DNA of 63,462 nt, taken from contig CACHQZ010000004.1 in NCBI GenBank assembly GCA_902582165.1, positions 1 through 63,462 of the forward strand, written 5' to 3'. The notes under the pieces are model-generated. The model ran no database searches, was not told the DNA's origin, and saw nothing but the letters and a program-made list of their open reading frames with translations. A program made the position numbers and the translations under genes. This DNA is from an uncultured Pelagibacteraceae bacterium (GTDB lineage: Bacteria > Pseudomonadota > Alphaproteobacteria > Pelagibacterales > Pelagibacteraceae). The first letter of the stretch is position 1. Each line of letters starts with the position of its first letter. Shown here piece by piece: positions 36,823-44,680 of this stretch.

Positions 36823-36992
36823 TTTTTAGATTTTTCAGCTTCTTCGATCAATTTAAGTGTATTTTTAGGAATATTTGAAGCATCAGATTTAATAGATGAT
36901 TCATTTAAAATCTTTTTATTTTTATCTTTGCTCATATTTTGAAGATCATTAACTGCTGATAAAATTTCATCGATACTGTAATTATCCTCCAT
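36819..36992 (-). CDS. small acidic/basic protein downstream of pyk, 57 aa
   Basis: 57 residues, starting MEDNYSIDEILSAV, with helical heptad character and no hydrophobic segment. Its ATG is embedded in the pyk stop (TAATG), the same coupling used by many confirmed gene pairs in this window, and it exactly fills the gap between pyk and the convergent gap gene, overlapping gap by 4 bases. I do not recognise a family. The first 15 residues faintly recall the SMEDILASI start of PopZ-like proteins, but that is too short to rely on. Confidence 0.65.
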   Translation of the reverse strand: MEDNYSIDEILSAVNDLQNMSKDKNKKILNESSIKSDASNIPKNTLKLIEEAEKSKN

Positions 36993-38404
36993 TAAGAACC
37001 CACTTTATAAAGTCTAACCATATTAGTCATACCAGCCTTACCAAAAGGTAAACCAGCAGTTATGACTACAAAGTCATTCTTTTTGACAAATCTTAATTTT
37101 TTTATAATTTCTTTTGAAATAGACATCATATCTTTCCACCCATTTGCATCTCTGCTATTTATAGACTGAACACCCCAAAGTAATGACACCTGTCTACTTA
37201 CATTTATATTTGGAGAAATAGTTACTATTTTTGCTGCTGGACGCATAGCAGAAACAAGTTTCGCAGATTTTCCTGAGTTAGAAAAAACAATTATAGCTTT
37301 AACGTCAGGATTATAAGCCATATCTTTGACAGAAAGAAGAATAGATTTTACGGGGTCTTTATTAGTAATAATAGAATTTTTAAAATCTTCTATGTGCTCT
37401 CTTTTATATTTTTCAGTTGATAAAATAGTTTGAGTCATTGTCGAAACAGCTTGGGTGGGAAATTTACCAATCGCTGCCTCTGCAGATAACATCACAGTAT
37501 CAGCTCCTTGAAATATTGCAGTTGCAATATCATTAATCTCTGCTCTAGTAGCAGTATTATTTTCAATCATACTCTCTAACATTTGTGTAGCAACAATTAC
37601 AGATTTAGAAAATTGAGAACATTTTTTTATAAGACTTAATTGGACTTTTGGCACTTCACTATGACCAATATCAATTGCCAAATCCCCTCGTGCAATCATT
37701 ATGGAGTCCGTATTTTGAATAATTTTTTTAATATTTTTTAAAGCATGTTTATTTTCTATTTTTGAAATTATGCCCATATCTTTTTTAATCAATTTTCTTG
37801 TTTCTAAAATTAACTTTTCATTTTGTAAATAAGAAAGGGCAATCCAATTACACCCAAGTTTTACTGCAGTCTTTATATCCCTTCTATCTTTTTCAGTAAG
37901 TTTATTAAATGTTACATCTAAATTTGGAACATGGAAACTCTTATTACTTTTAAGTGTGCAGTTTTGACTTCGACATTTTGTTACAACTGAATTTCCTTTT
38001 TTCCCAATTACAGAGAAAAGATACTTTCCATCATCGATTAAAATCTTATTTCCTTTTTTTAATTTTTTTATAATTTTTGGATATGGAAAATTTACTCTCT
38101 GTGAATCTCCAGGTGATTTTTTATTATCGAATATAAACTTTTGGTTAAAACCAACTTTTTGATTTTCATTTTTAACTTGACCTATTCTCAGTTTTACACC
38201 TTGTAGGTCAGCTATTAAAGATAATTTTTTTCCATTTTTTTTTTCTACTTTTCTTATCCGTGAAATTATTTTATTAATACCATTTGTGTTATGACTAAAA
38301 TTTATTCTAAATGCATCAACACCGAGGTCTACAAGCTTTTTTAACTTGTTTTCACTATAAATTGCTGGACCTAAGGTAGCTATAATTTTTGCTTTTTTTT
38401 CCAT
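36992..38404 (-). CDS. pyk: pyruvate kinase
   Basis: 470 residues. ATLGPA at the start, the RINFSH substrate segment (33-38), MIARGDLAIDI with magnesium ligands, and ATQMLESM are present. The C-terminal regulatory domain is included. It makes pyruvate and ATP from phosphoenolpyruvate. It is divergent from pfk with 65 bases between, and translationally coupled to the small gene after it. Pyk together with Pfk suggests real glycolytic capacity, which I recall as uncommon in cultured surface SAR11. Confidence 0.95.
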   Translation of the reverse strand: MEKKAKIIATLGPAIYSENKLKKLVDLGVDAFRINFSHNTNGINKIISRIRKVEKKNGKKLSLIADLQGVKLRIGQVKNENQKVGFNQKFIFDNKKSPGDSQRVNFPYPKIIKKLKKGNKILIDDGKYLFSVIGKKGNSVVTKCRSQNCTLKSNKSFHVPNLDVTFNKLTEKDRRDIKTAVKLGCNWIALSYLQNEKLILETRKLIKKDMGIISKIENKHALKNIKKIIQNTDSIMIARGDLAIDIGHSEVPKVQLSLIKKCSQFSKSVIVATQMLESMIENNTATRAEINDIATAIFQGADTVMLSAEAAIGKFPTQAVSTMTQTILSTEKYKREHIEDFKNSIITNKDPVKSILLSVKDMAYNPDVKAIIVFSNSGKSAKLVSAMRPAAKIVTISPNINVSRQVSLLWGVQSINSRDANGWKDMMSISKEIIKKLRFVKKNDFVVITAGLPFGKAGMTNMVRLYKVGS

Positions 38405-38440
38405 TAAGAGATTTTTATGTTATAACACCACTTCTCTTAA
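38404..38440. promoter_or_regulatory. inverted repeat in the pyk-pfk divergent promoter region
   Basis: TTAAGAGA at 38404-38411 and TCTCTTAA at 38433-38440 form a perfect 8-base inverted repeat with a 21-base spacer in the 65-base region between the divergent pyk and pfk starts. It could be a shared operator. The spacing is about two and a half helical turns in AT-rich DNA, so chance is possible. Confidence 0.3.
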
Positions 38441-38469
38441 AAAAGAATATTAAAGAAAAATTAATTTAA

Positions 38470-39558
38470 ATGAATAATAAAAAAATAGGAATTTTAACTA
38501 GCGGTGGAGATTGCGGGGGTCTTAATGCAGCGATTAGGTCAATTTTCTATAGAGCAAAAAATAAATATAAGATGGATGTATATGGCATAAGAGACGGTAC
38601 AGCAGGCCTAATAAAACGTCCGATAGACGTGATACAACTAACTCATAAAACTTTTGGAGGATATTTATTGAGACAAGGAGGAACATTTTTAGGATCTACA
38701 AATAAAGGCAATCCATTTAAAATTCCAACTGGTGATGGAAAATATTTAGACAAATCAAAAGAAATAATTGCAGGATACCACTCCATGAAACTTGATGGTT
38801 TAATAATTATTGGTGGTGATGGTAGCATGCAAATATTAAAAAAATTAGCTAAAGAGGGTGATATGAGAATAGTGGCAATTCCAAAAACAATTGATAATGA
38901 TGTTGGAGCAACAGAAAGTTCAATTGGTTTTCATACTGCGGTGGATGTTGCAACTCAAGCATTAGATAATTTACAATCTACAGCCGCCAGCCACAGAAGA
39001 TCAATGATACTTGAAGTTATGGGACGCGATGCTGGGCATATTGCACTTAACGCCGGAATAGCAGGGGGAGCAGATATTATTCTAATTCCTGAGATTAAAT
39101 ATTCAATAGATGGAATAATTAATAAACTAAATTCAATGAAAAAATATGATATCCAACATTCATTAATTATAGTAGCTGAGGCAGTTAAAAAAGAAGATGG
39201 ATTAAAAGTAGTGCATAAATATCTAGACGGCGAGCAAAGACTTGGAGGTATTGGTGATTATATTGCACAAGAGTTAATGAAGAAAACAGATGTTGAATGT
39301 AGAGTAACATCACTTGGTCACGTTCAAAGGGGTGCTCCACCGACAGCTAGTGATAGAATATTAGCTAGTGCTTTTGGTGTTTACGCTGTAGACTTGATAA
39401 ACCAAAAAAAATTTGATCGAATGGTTGCATGGAGGGACAGAAGAGTAGTAGACGTACCAATTGATGAAGGAATTAAAACATACAAAAACGTTGAGAGAAA
39501 AGACTCTTTAGTTGAAACAGCTCTTTCATTAGGAATTTACTTAGGAGATAATATTTAA
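38470..39558 (+). CDS. 6-phosphofructokinase with mixed ATP/PPi signature
   Basis: 362 residues of the PfkA family. SGGDCGGLNA opens the first domain. The donor-site loop is GGDGS (115-119): Gly at the position of E. coli Gly104, the ATP-type choice. The second diagnostic motif is PKTIDND (138-144), with Lys at the position of E. coli Gly124, as in PPi enzymes and in some actinobacterial ATP enzymes. MGRDAGH and GHVQRGAPPTASD follow. The pattern suggests an ATP-using enzyme of the mixed group, but PPi use is not excluded. The stop overlaps the next start (TAATG). Confidence 0.9.
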   Translation: MNNKKIGILTSGGDCGGLNAAIRSIFYRAKNKYKMDVYGIRDGTAGLIKRPIDVIQLTHKTFGGYLLRQGGTFLGSTNKGNPFKIPTGDGKYLDKSKEIIAGYHSMKLDGLIIIGGDGSMQILKKLAKEGDMRIVAIPKTIDNDVGATESSIGFHTAVDVATQALDNLQSTAASHRRSMILEVMGRDAGHIALNAGIAGGADIILIPEIKYSIDGIINKLNSMKKYDIQHSLIIVAEAVKKEDGLKVVHKYLDGEQRLGGIGDYIAQELMKKTDVECRVTSLGHVQRGAPPTASDRILASAFGVYAVDLINQKKFDRMVAWRDRRVVDVPIDEGIKTYKNVERKDSLVETALSLGIYLGDNI

Positions 39559-40334
39559 TGCCAGAAAAAAATAAAGATATAATAGTAAATAAACTTGTTA
39601 GTGCTTTTTTAAAAAATAAGTTAATTTTTCCAATTCCATCAAAATATACGAAAAAACTTCATAATGCTAATAAATTTAGGAAAATATGTGAAAGCAAAAT
39701 TGATAAACCAATTTCTGGATATAAAGCAGGCGGAACCGGTATACCCCTTTTAAAAAAATTAAAAGAAAAAGAACCATTTTACGCAACAGTTTACTCTCAT
39801 AACGTAATAAAAAATAATCAAAAAGTTAAAATAAATAACTACACTTTAGGTATTGAACTTGAAGTTTGTTTTTTAATTAGTAAAAATTTTTTTCAATTAA
39901 AAAAAAAGGTTTCAAAGAAGAATATGAAAAAATATTTAATGTTCATCGCTCCTTGTATAGAGATAGTTGGTTACAGGCAAAGAAAAAAGGGGATAAAATC
40001 ATTTGGAGATTTAGCTTCTGATTTTGGTGGCAATATCAAATTTATTTTAGGTAAAAAAAAAAGATTTAAAAATAATAAAATATCTAATCTTAAAACTATT
40101 ATTTCAAATAAGAGAATAAACCAATACGTTTATGGTAATACAAATACTGTTTACAACGATCCAATGAACGCTCTATTGTTTGTAATGAAAAAAATTCAAA
40201 AAGATCAAATTCTTTTAAATAAAGACTTTTACATATTCACTGGTTCTACAGTTGGGGTCGTGCCTATATTAGGGAAAGGAAAATATAACGGTAAAATTGA
40301 CAAGATCGGATCTGTTAATGTGCTGATTAATTAG
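39558..40334 (+). CDS. 2-keto-4-pentenoate hydratase / FAH-fold protein, second copy
   Basis: 258 residues of the MhpD branch. Catalytic and metal positions are canonical: Lys56 (GYKAG), Glu100 and Glu102 (GIELEV), Glu135 (CIEIVGYR) and Asp155. It is therefore likely active on a 2-oxo acid with a divalent metal. It shares a base with pfk, so it belongs to the glycolytic cluster, which is odd for an aromatic-degradation enzyme and suggests a sugar-acid substrate (as in 2-keto-3-deoxy acid chemistry). That substrate idea is inference. It overlaps the convergent small gene by 8 bases. Confidence 0.8.
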   Translation: MPEKNKDIIVNKLVSAFLKNKLIFPIPSKYTKKLHNANKFRKICESKIDKPISGYKAGGTGIPLLKKLKEKEPFYATVYSHNVIKNNQKVKINNYTLGIELEVCFLISKNFFQLKKKVSKKNMKKYLMFIAPCIEIVGYRQRKKGIKSFGDLASDFGGNIKFILGKKKRFKNNKISNLKTIISNKRINQYVYGNTNTVYNDPMNALLFVMKKIQKDQILLNKDFYIFTGSTVGVVPILGKGKYNGKIDKIGSVNVLIN

Positions 40335-40575
40335 ATAATAAATAAGCTGCTATTCCTAATATCGTAACAATAGTGATGAATTTCGTTTTTTTTATTATTA
40401 ATTCTTTTTTTTCACCTTTTACTTTTCGTTGAGACAAAAAATATATATTTGACTTATCTTTATTCCTAAATTTCGGTCTCAGTGGTGAAGGTATACTTTT
40501 ATTTTTAATATGTTTAAATTTTTTAGGATTTATTTGAAGCATTTTTACTGCAATTTTATAAACTAAGTTATCCAC
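40327..40575 (-). CDS. small basic protein with C-terminal membrane anchor
   Basis: 82 residues, very rich in Lys, with one hydrophobic helix at the C-terminus (about 64-81, FITIVTILGIAAYLLSN). Such tail-anchored basic proteins can sit on the inner membrane facing the cytoplasm. I recognise no family. It begins just before the two Fur-type boxes and runs away from them, so it may share iron control with futA. Codon use resembles neighbours. Confidence 0.5.
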   Translation of the reverse strand: MDNLVYKIAVKMLQINPKKFKHIKNKSIPSPLRPKFRNKDKSNIYFLSQRKVKGEKKELIIKKTKFITIVTILGIAAYLLSN

Positions 40576-40606
40576 ACTTTCTACTATTTAGAAGTGCGTC
40601 AATTAT

Positions 40607-40625
40607 GCAAATGATAATCATTCTC
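40607..40625. promoter_or_regulatory. Fur-type iron box 1
   Basis: The 19 bases GCAAATGATAATCATTCTC match the Fur consensus GATAATGATAATCATTATC at about 15 of 19 positions, including the whole ATGATAATCATT core. It lies between the small basic protein and futA, with a second box centred 27 bases downstream. The box sits 43 bases before the futA start. Confidence 0.75.
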
Positions 40626-40633
40626 AATATATT

Positions 40634-40652
40634 GTAAATGATAATCATTATC
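40634..40652. promoter_or_regulatory. Fur-type iron box 2
   Basis: GTAAATGATAATCATTATC matches the 19-base Fur consensus at all but about two or three positions. It lies 15 bases before the futA ATG at 40668, overlapping the likely transcription start zone, as expected for iron-dependent repression. Two boxes in tandem suggest tight control. Confidence 0.85.
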
Positions 40653-40667
40653 AACAAATATAGAAAA

Positions 40668-41687
40668 ATGAAAAAACTAACAATTATCACCTATTTATTT
40701 TTGCTTTCATTTGCAGGTAGTTTATTTGCTAATGAAGTAAACATATTTAGTGCAAGGCATTATGACTCTGATGTTCAGCTTTATCAAAAATTTACAGCTA
40801 AAACAGGAATTAAAGTAAACGTTGTTTCAGGTAAATCAGGTGCTTTAGAAAAAAGAATTGTTGAAGAGGGCGCAGATAGCAAAGCAGATCTTTACATCAC
40901 AGCAGATGCTGGAAGATTGGGCGCTTTTGAAGCTAATCTTCAAGGGGGACTTACAAGTGCAGCTATTAAATCTGCTGTGCCAAGTAACTTCAGAACATCA
41001 AAATGGACTGGTATAGCTAAGAGAGCAAGGATTGTATATTTCGCTCCAGAAAGAGTAAGTGGCGCAGAATTAACTGGTTTAACTTATGAAAGTTTAGCTG
41101 ATCCAAAATGGAAAGGTAGACTAGTAATAAGAGCTTCTAACAATATTTACAATCAATCATTAGTAGCCTCATTAATCAAAAACAATGGAAAAGTTAAAAT
41201 TGCTGATTGGTCAAAAGGTATTGTTTCAAATATGGCTAGATTGCCTAAAGGTAATGACAGAGCACAAATTCTTGCCGTGGCTGCTGGTGAAGCTGATATA
41301 GCAGTTGCTAATACATATTACTTAGCACTCATGCTTTCTGGAAAAAAGGGACCAGAACAGCAAGCTGCCGCAAAAAAAGTAAAACCTTTCTTTCCTAATC
41401 AAGATGGAAGAGGAACTCATATGAATATAAGTGGTGCAGGACTTGTAAGAGGTGCGCCAAATAAAGCTAATGCAATTAAATTGGTCGAGTTCTTATTAAG
41501 TGAAGAAGCTCAAAATCATATTGTAAATAATACTTTTGAGTATCCAATGATAAAAGGTGTGTCCCCACATCCACTTGTTGTAAATATGGGATTAGATTTC
41601 AAACAAGATCTTAGAACAAAAGTCGTTAATTATGGAAAAAGACAAGCAGACGCTTTAGAAGTAATGACAGCAGCAGGCTGGAAGTAG
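40668..41687 (+). CDS. futA: Fe(III) ABC importer, periplasmic iron-binding protein
   Basis: I place the start at 40668 (339 residues). An in-frame ATG at 40638 lies inside Fur box 2 and would put ten polar residues before the signal peptide. From 40668 the signal peptide is classic: MKKLTIITYLFLLSFAG then cleavage after SLFA. The mature part matches the FutA/FbpA iron-binding family: NIFSARHY near the start, IAKRARIVYF, and ANTYYLALM, whose tyrosines are the usual iron ligands. It carries ferric iron to the permease encoded by the following genes. Confidence 0.93.
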   Translation: MKKLTIITYLFLLSFAGSLFANEVNIFSARHYDSDVQLYQKFTAKTGIKVNVVSGKSGALEKRIVEEGADSKADLYITADAGRLGAFEANLQGGLTSAAIKSAVPSNFRTSKWTGIAKRARIVYFAPERVSGAELTGLTYESLADPKWKGRLVIRASNNIYNQSLVASLIKNNGKVKIADWSKGIVSNMARLPKGNDRAQILAVAAGEADIAVANTYYLALMLSGKKGPEQQAAAKKVKPFFPNQDGRGTHMNISGAGLVRGAPNKANAIKLVEFLLSEEAQNHIVNNTFEYPMIKGVSPHPLVVNMGLDFKQDLRTKVVNYGKRQADALEVMTAAGWK

Positions 41688-41698
41688 TTGTTAAACAC

Positions 41699-41875
41699 AT
41701 GAGGAGAATAATAAAAAAAGAAATAAACTTAAATAAGCTAAAAAAAGGTTGTTCTCCTTGTATGTCAGAAGCTAAAAAAATGGAACAGAAAATCTCCAAT
41801 AGAAAAATTTCTGAAATTAAAATTAGGGAAGTAAAAGTTATTCTATCTTCAATGTTTAAAAATGACAAAGTATAA
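41699..41875 (+). CDS. small basic CxxC protein between futA and futB, 58 aa
   Basis: 58 residues, about one third Lys or Arg, with a single C18-x2-C21 motif (GCSPC) and otherwise helical character. It starts 12 bases after futA and its end overlaps the futB start by 14 bases, so it lies fully within the iron operon. No typical ribosome site precedes the ATG. It could be a metal- or redox-handling peptide. I recognise no family; conservation of the CxxC in relatives would decide. Confidence 0.45.
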   Translation: MRRIIKKEINLNKLKKGCSPCMSEAKKMEQKISNRKISEIKIREVKVILSSMFKNDKV

Positions 41876-43478
41876 TATATGGTTTTTTGGATCACTGATT
41901 GTGGCTTCAGTGGTAGCTATGCCTATCATAACTGTTTTTTTAAGCTTTTTTAGTGAGACAAGTAATTATTTTTATATTTTAAAAGAAACTTTTTTGTTTG
42001 ATTATATTTTTAACTCTATAACAATCTTATTTTTTGTTATATTTTTTACATTCATTTTAGGAATTTTTTCTGCATACTTTGTATCTTTTTATGATTTTCC
42101 ATTATCCAACTTTTTTAGTTGGGCATTAATTTTATCGTTTGCAGTTCCTGGTTATATATATGCATTTTCAATAATTGCCTTTTTTGAAAACTATGGGTCA
42201 GCTTTTTCGTTGTTAACTTTTCTTTTTGGTGAAAGTAATTATAATCAAATTATACCTAAAATAGACGGATTATTTGGAGCAATAGTATCTTTATCATTTT
42301 CTTTATTTCCATACGTTTATGTTTTAACAAGAGCATCATTTTATTATCAGTCGAATAATTATATTGAAGTAGGAAAAAATCTGGGACTTTCGTCTAATGA
42401 AACTTTTTTTAGAATAGTTTTACCATCTGCAAGGCCAGCAATCATCGCTGGTTTAGCTTTAGTATCAATGGAATGTTTATCAGACTTTGGTACTGTATCT
42501 TTTTTTAGTGTTAATACACTGACTACTGGAATTTATAATTCTTGGTTATCCTTTGATGACTTAAATACCGCTAATCAGATATCTTTTATATTATTAATCT
42601 TTATTCTTTTGCTTTTTTCGGTAGAAATTTATTCAAGAAAAGAAGCAAGATATCATCAACCAGGCAGAGGATTTAAGCCAATCACCAAAATAAAATTAAC
42701 TGGAGGAAAGTCTATATTCCCAGTTTTAATTTGTTCATTGATTTTTCTATTGAGTTTTATTTTTCCAGCTTCCCAGATGATTTATTGGACTGTAAAGTTT
42801 CCTAAATATATTCAAGATATAGATATGTTTAAAATAAACTTAAATACTTTAACTTTAGTCCTGTTAGCTAGCGCTTTTATTGTATCTGTCTCTTTATTTA
42901 TTAATTATGGAAGCAGAATATCAAAAAGCAAAATTTTAAATTATATTACAATTTTTTCTATCTCTGGTTACGCGATACCAGGGGTTATTTTAGCAGTTGC
43001 ATTCATTACATTTTTTTCAAATTTAAGTGATTTTTTTACAAATAATTTTGATTTTAAAAGTTCAAAAGGTTTATTTATTGGATCTATTTTTGGATTATTA
43101 TTAGCTTATTTTATAAGATTTTTCTCATTATCTTTTAATGGAATAAAATCAAGTTACGAAAAAATTAATAATTCTATTGATGAAAGCGCTTATCTTCTTG
43201 GATACTCTAAGATTAACACTTTTTTAAAAATTCATATTCCTTATTTAAGCACAAATATAATTTTGATAGTTTTATTAATTTCTCTGGAGGTTATTAAAGA
43301 ATTACCCATAACAATGATTTTAAGACCTTTTAATTTCGAAACATTTGCTACTCAGGCTTATGTGTATGCGTCCCAAGATTTACTTGAAGCGGCTGCATTA
43401 CCATCTCTTTTTTTAATATTTTGGTCTACAATTCTGATACTTCTCTCATCTAGATATATACTTTCAAAAAAAAATTAA
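41862..43478 (+). CDS. futB: Fe(III) ABC importer permease, fused double domain
   Basis: 538 residues, about twelve transmembrane helices in two repeats, as in FutB/FbpB/SfuB. Coupling loops are seen in both halves: GKNLGLSSNETFFRIVLPSA near 170 and AYLLGYSKINTFLKIHIPY near 440. It forms the iron channel. The gene is very AT-rich and its start is overlapped by the small CxxC gene. It is followed by the ATPase after 13 bases. Confidence 0.92.
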   Translation: MTKYNIWFFGSLIVASVVAMPIITVFLSFFSETSNYFYILKETFLFDYIFNSITILFFVIFFTFILGIFSAYFVSFYDFPLSNFFSWALILSFAVPGYIYAFSIIAFFENYGSAFSLLTFLFGESNYNQIIPKIDGLFGAIVSLSFSLFPYVYVLTRASFYYQSNNYIEVGKNLGLSSNETFFRIVLPSARPAIIAGLALVSMECLSDFGTVSFFSVNTLTTGIYNSWLSFDDLNTANQISFILLIFILLLFSVEIYSRKEARYHQPGRGFKPITKIKLTGGKSIFPVLICSLIFLLSFIFPASQMIYWTVKFPKYIQDIDMFKINLNTLTLVLLASAFIVSVSLFINYGSRISKSKILNYITIFSISGYAIPGVILAVAFITFFSNLSDFFTNNFDFKSSKGLFIGSIFGLLLAYFIRFFSLSFNGIKSSYEKINNSIDESAYLLGYSKINTFLKIHIPYLSTNIILIVLLISLEVIKELPITMILRPFNFETFATQAYVYASQDLLEAAALPSLFLIFWSTILILLSSRYILSKKN

Positions 43479-43491
43479 TATAATCAGAAGT

Positions 43492-44562
43492 ATGATCAGT
43501 AATTTTTTTGAGATTCAAAATGGTAATTTTACCGCAAGTGAAAAAAATAAGGTAAATAATGTAAATTTAGTAATAGAAAAACAGGGAGAGATTATTTCTT
43601 TGTTGGGTCCTTCTGGAATAGGTAAAACCACTATTCTAAGAACAATTGCCGGTTTACAAAAACTTAGCGGAGGTAAAATTAAACTAAGAGATAGAATTTT
43701 AGCTTCCGAAGAAATTCATACTGAGCCAGAAAAAAGAAACGTGGCTCTTTCTTTCCAAGATAATTCTCTTTTTCCTAACTATAAAGTTATTGACAATATA
43801 AACTTTGGAAAAAAAAGATCTAACGGTCACGGTTCAAGTGTAAATGTTAAAGAAATAATTAAATTATTAAGAATTGAACCTATATTGGAAAAATATCCCC
43901 ATCAAATAAGTGCAGGGGAGGCACAAAGGGTTTCTTTAGCTAGATCAATAATGTCAAAACCAGACTTATTACTTTTAGATGAGCCTTTTTCAAACATAGA
44001 TCAAAGTTTAAAAGAAGAAATACAAGTTTCAGTAAAAAAACTTTTGAAAAGAATTAAATTAACAACAATAATTGTAACCCACGACTCCTACGAAGCCTTT
44101 TCAATGGCTGACAAATGTGGAATTATTCTAGACCAAAAATTAAAGCAGTACGATGTTCCCTATAATGTACACCATGAGCCAAATTCAATTGATGTTGCTA
44201 ATTTTTTAAATAAAGGGATTTTTATCGATGTTCAGGTTGTTGATAGTGAGTGTGCAGTTCATAGATTAAAACATGACGAGCTTGGCGAAATTAGGGGGAA
44301 ATTATCAAACAATTTTCCTTCCGGATCGAAGGTGAAATTACTTTTACAACCTGAAGATTTAATTCATGATGATCAAAGCAAATTAAAATTAGAGGTAGTA
44401 GATAGGAAGTTCAGAGGAACCAATTTCATATACACTCTTAAAACTAAAAAAGGGGAGCATTTACCTGTATTTGTTCACTCTCACCATATTCACCAACATG
44501 AAAAATCCGAACAATTTGGCGTAAAATCTCCGATTTATATTGACCACTTAGTATGTTTTTAA
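43492..44562 (+). CDS. futC: Fe(III) ABC importer ATPase
   Basis: 356 residues. Walker A is GPSGIGKTT (about 36-44), the signature is ISAGEAQR, a mild variant of LSGGQQQR, Walker B is LLLLDEPFSN, and the switch His is in IVTHDSYEA. The C-terminal part (about 240-356) is a TOBE-like domain as in FbpC. It powers the FutB permease. tRNA-Arg follows 19 bases later on the same strand. Confidence 0.92.
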   Translation: MISNFFEIQNGNFTASEKNKVNNVNLVIEKQGEIISLLGPSGIGKTTILRTIAGLQKLSGGKIKLRDRILASEEIHTEPEKRNVALSFQDNSLFPNYKVIDNINFGKKRSNGHGSSVNVKEIIKLLRIEPILEKYPHQISAGEAQRVSLARSIMSKPDLLLLDEPFSNIDQSLKEEIQVSVKKLLKRIKLTTIIVTHDSYEAFSMADKCGIILDQKLKQYDVPYNVHHEPNSIDVANFLNKGIFIDVQVVDSECAVHRLKHDELGEIRGKLSNNFPSGSKVKLLLQPEDLIHDDQSKLKLEVVDRKFRGTNFIYTLKTKKGEHLPVFVHSHHIHQHEKSEQFGVKSPIYIDHLVCF

Positions 44563-44581
44563 GTAAATATAATAATATTTG

Positions 44582-44658
44582 GCGCCCTTAGCTCAGCTGG
44601 ATAGAGCATCGGTTTTCTAAACCGAGGGTCGTAGGTTCGAATCCTTCAGGGCGCGCCA
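44582..44658 (+). tRNA. tRNA-Arg(TCT)
   Basis: 77 bases with a full cloverleaf: acceptor stem GCGCCCT/AGGGCGC, anticodon stem TCGGT/ACCGA with loop TTTCTAA giving anticodon TCT, the GGTTCGAAT T-loop, discriminator G and an encoded CCA at 44656-44658. Confidence 0.96.
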
Positions 44659-44680
44659 ATTCTTATAAGCGCAATTCATA

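Noticed and set aside
40638-40667. ATG at 40638 as the futA start
   Set aside because: It lies inside a Fur box and would put a polar stretch before the signal peptide.
41626-41895. 89-residue minus-strand frame across the futA-futB junction
   Set aside because: Hydrophobic antisense product of AT-rich sequence; the plus-strand CxxC frame fits the spacing better.
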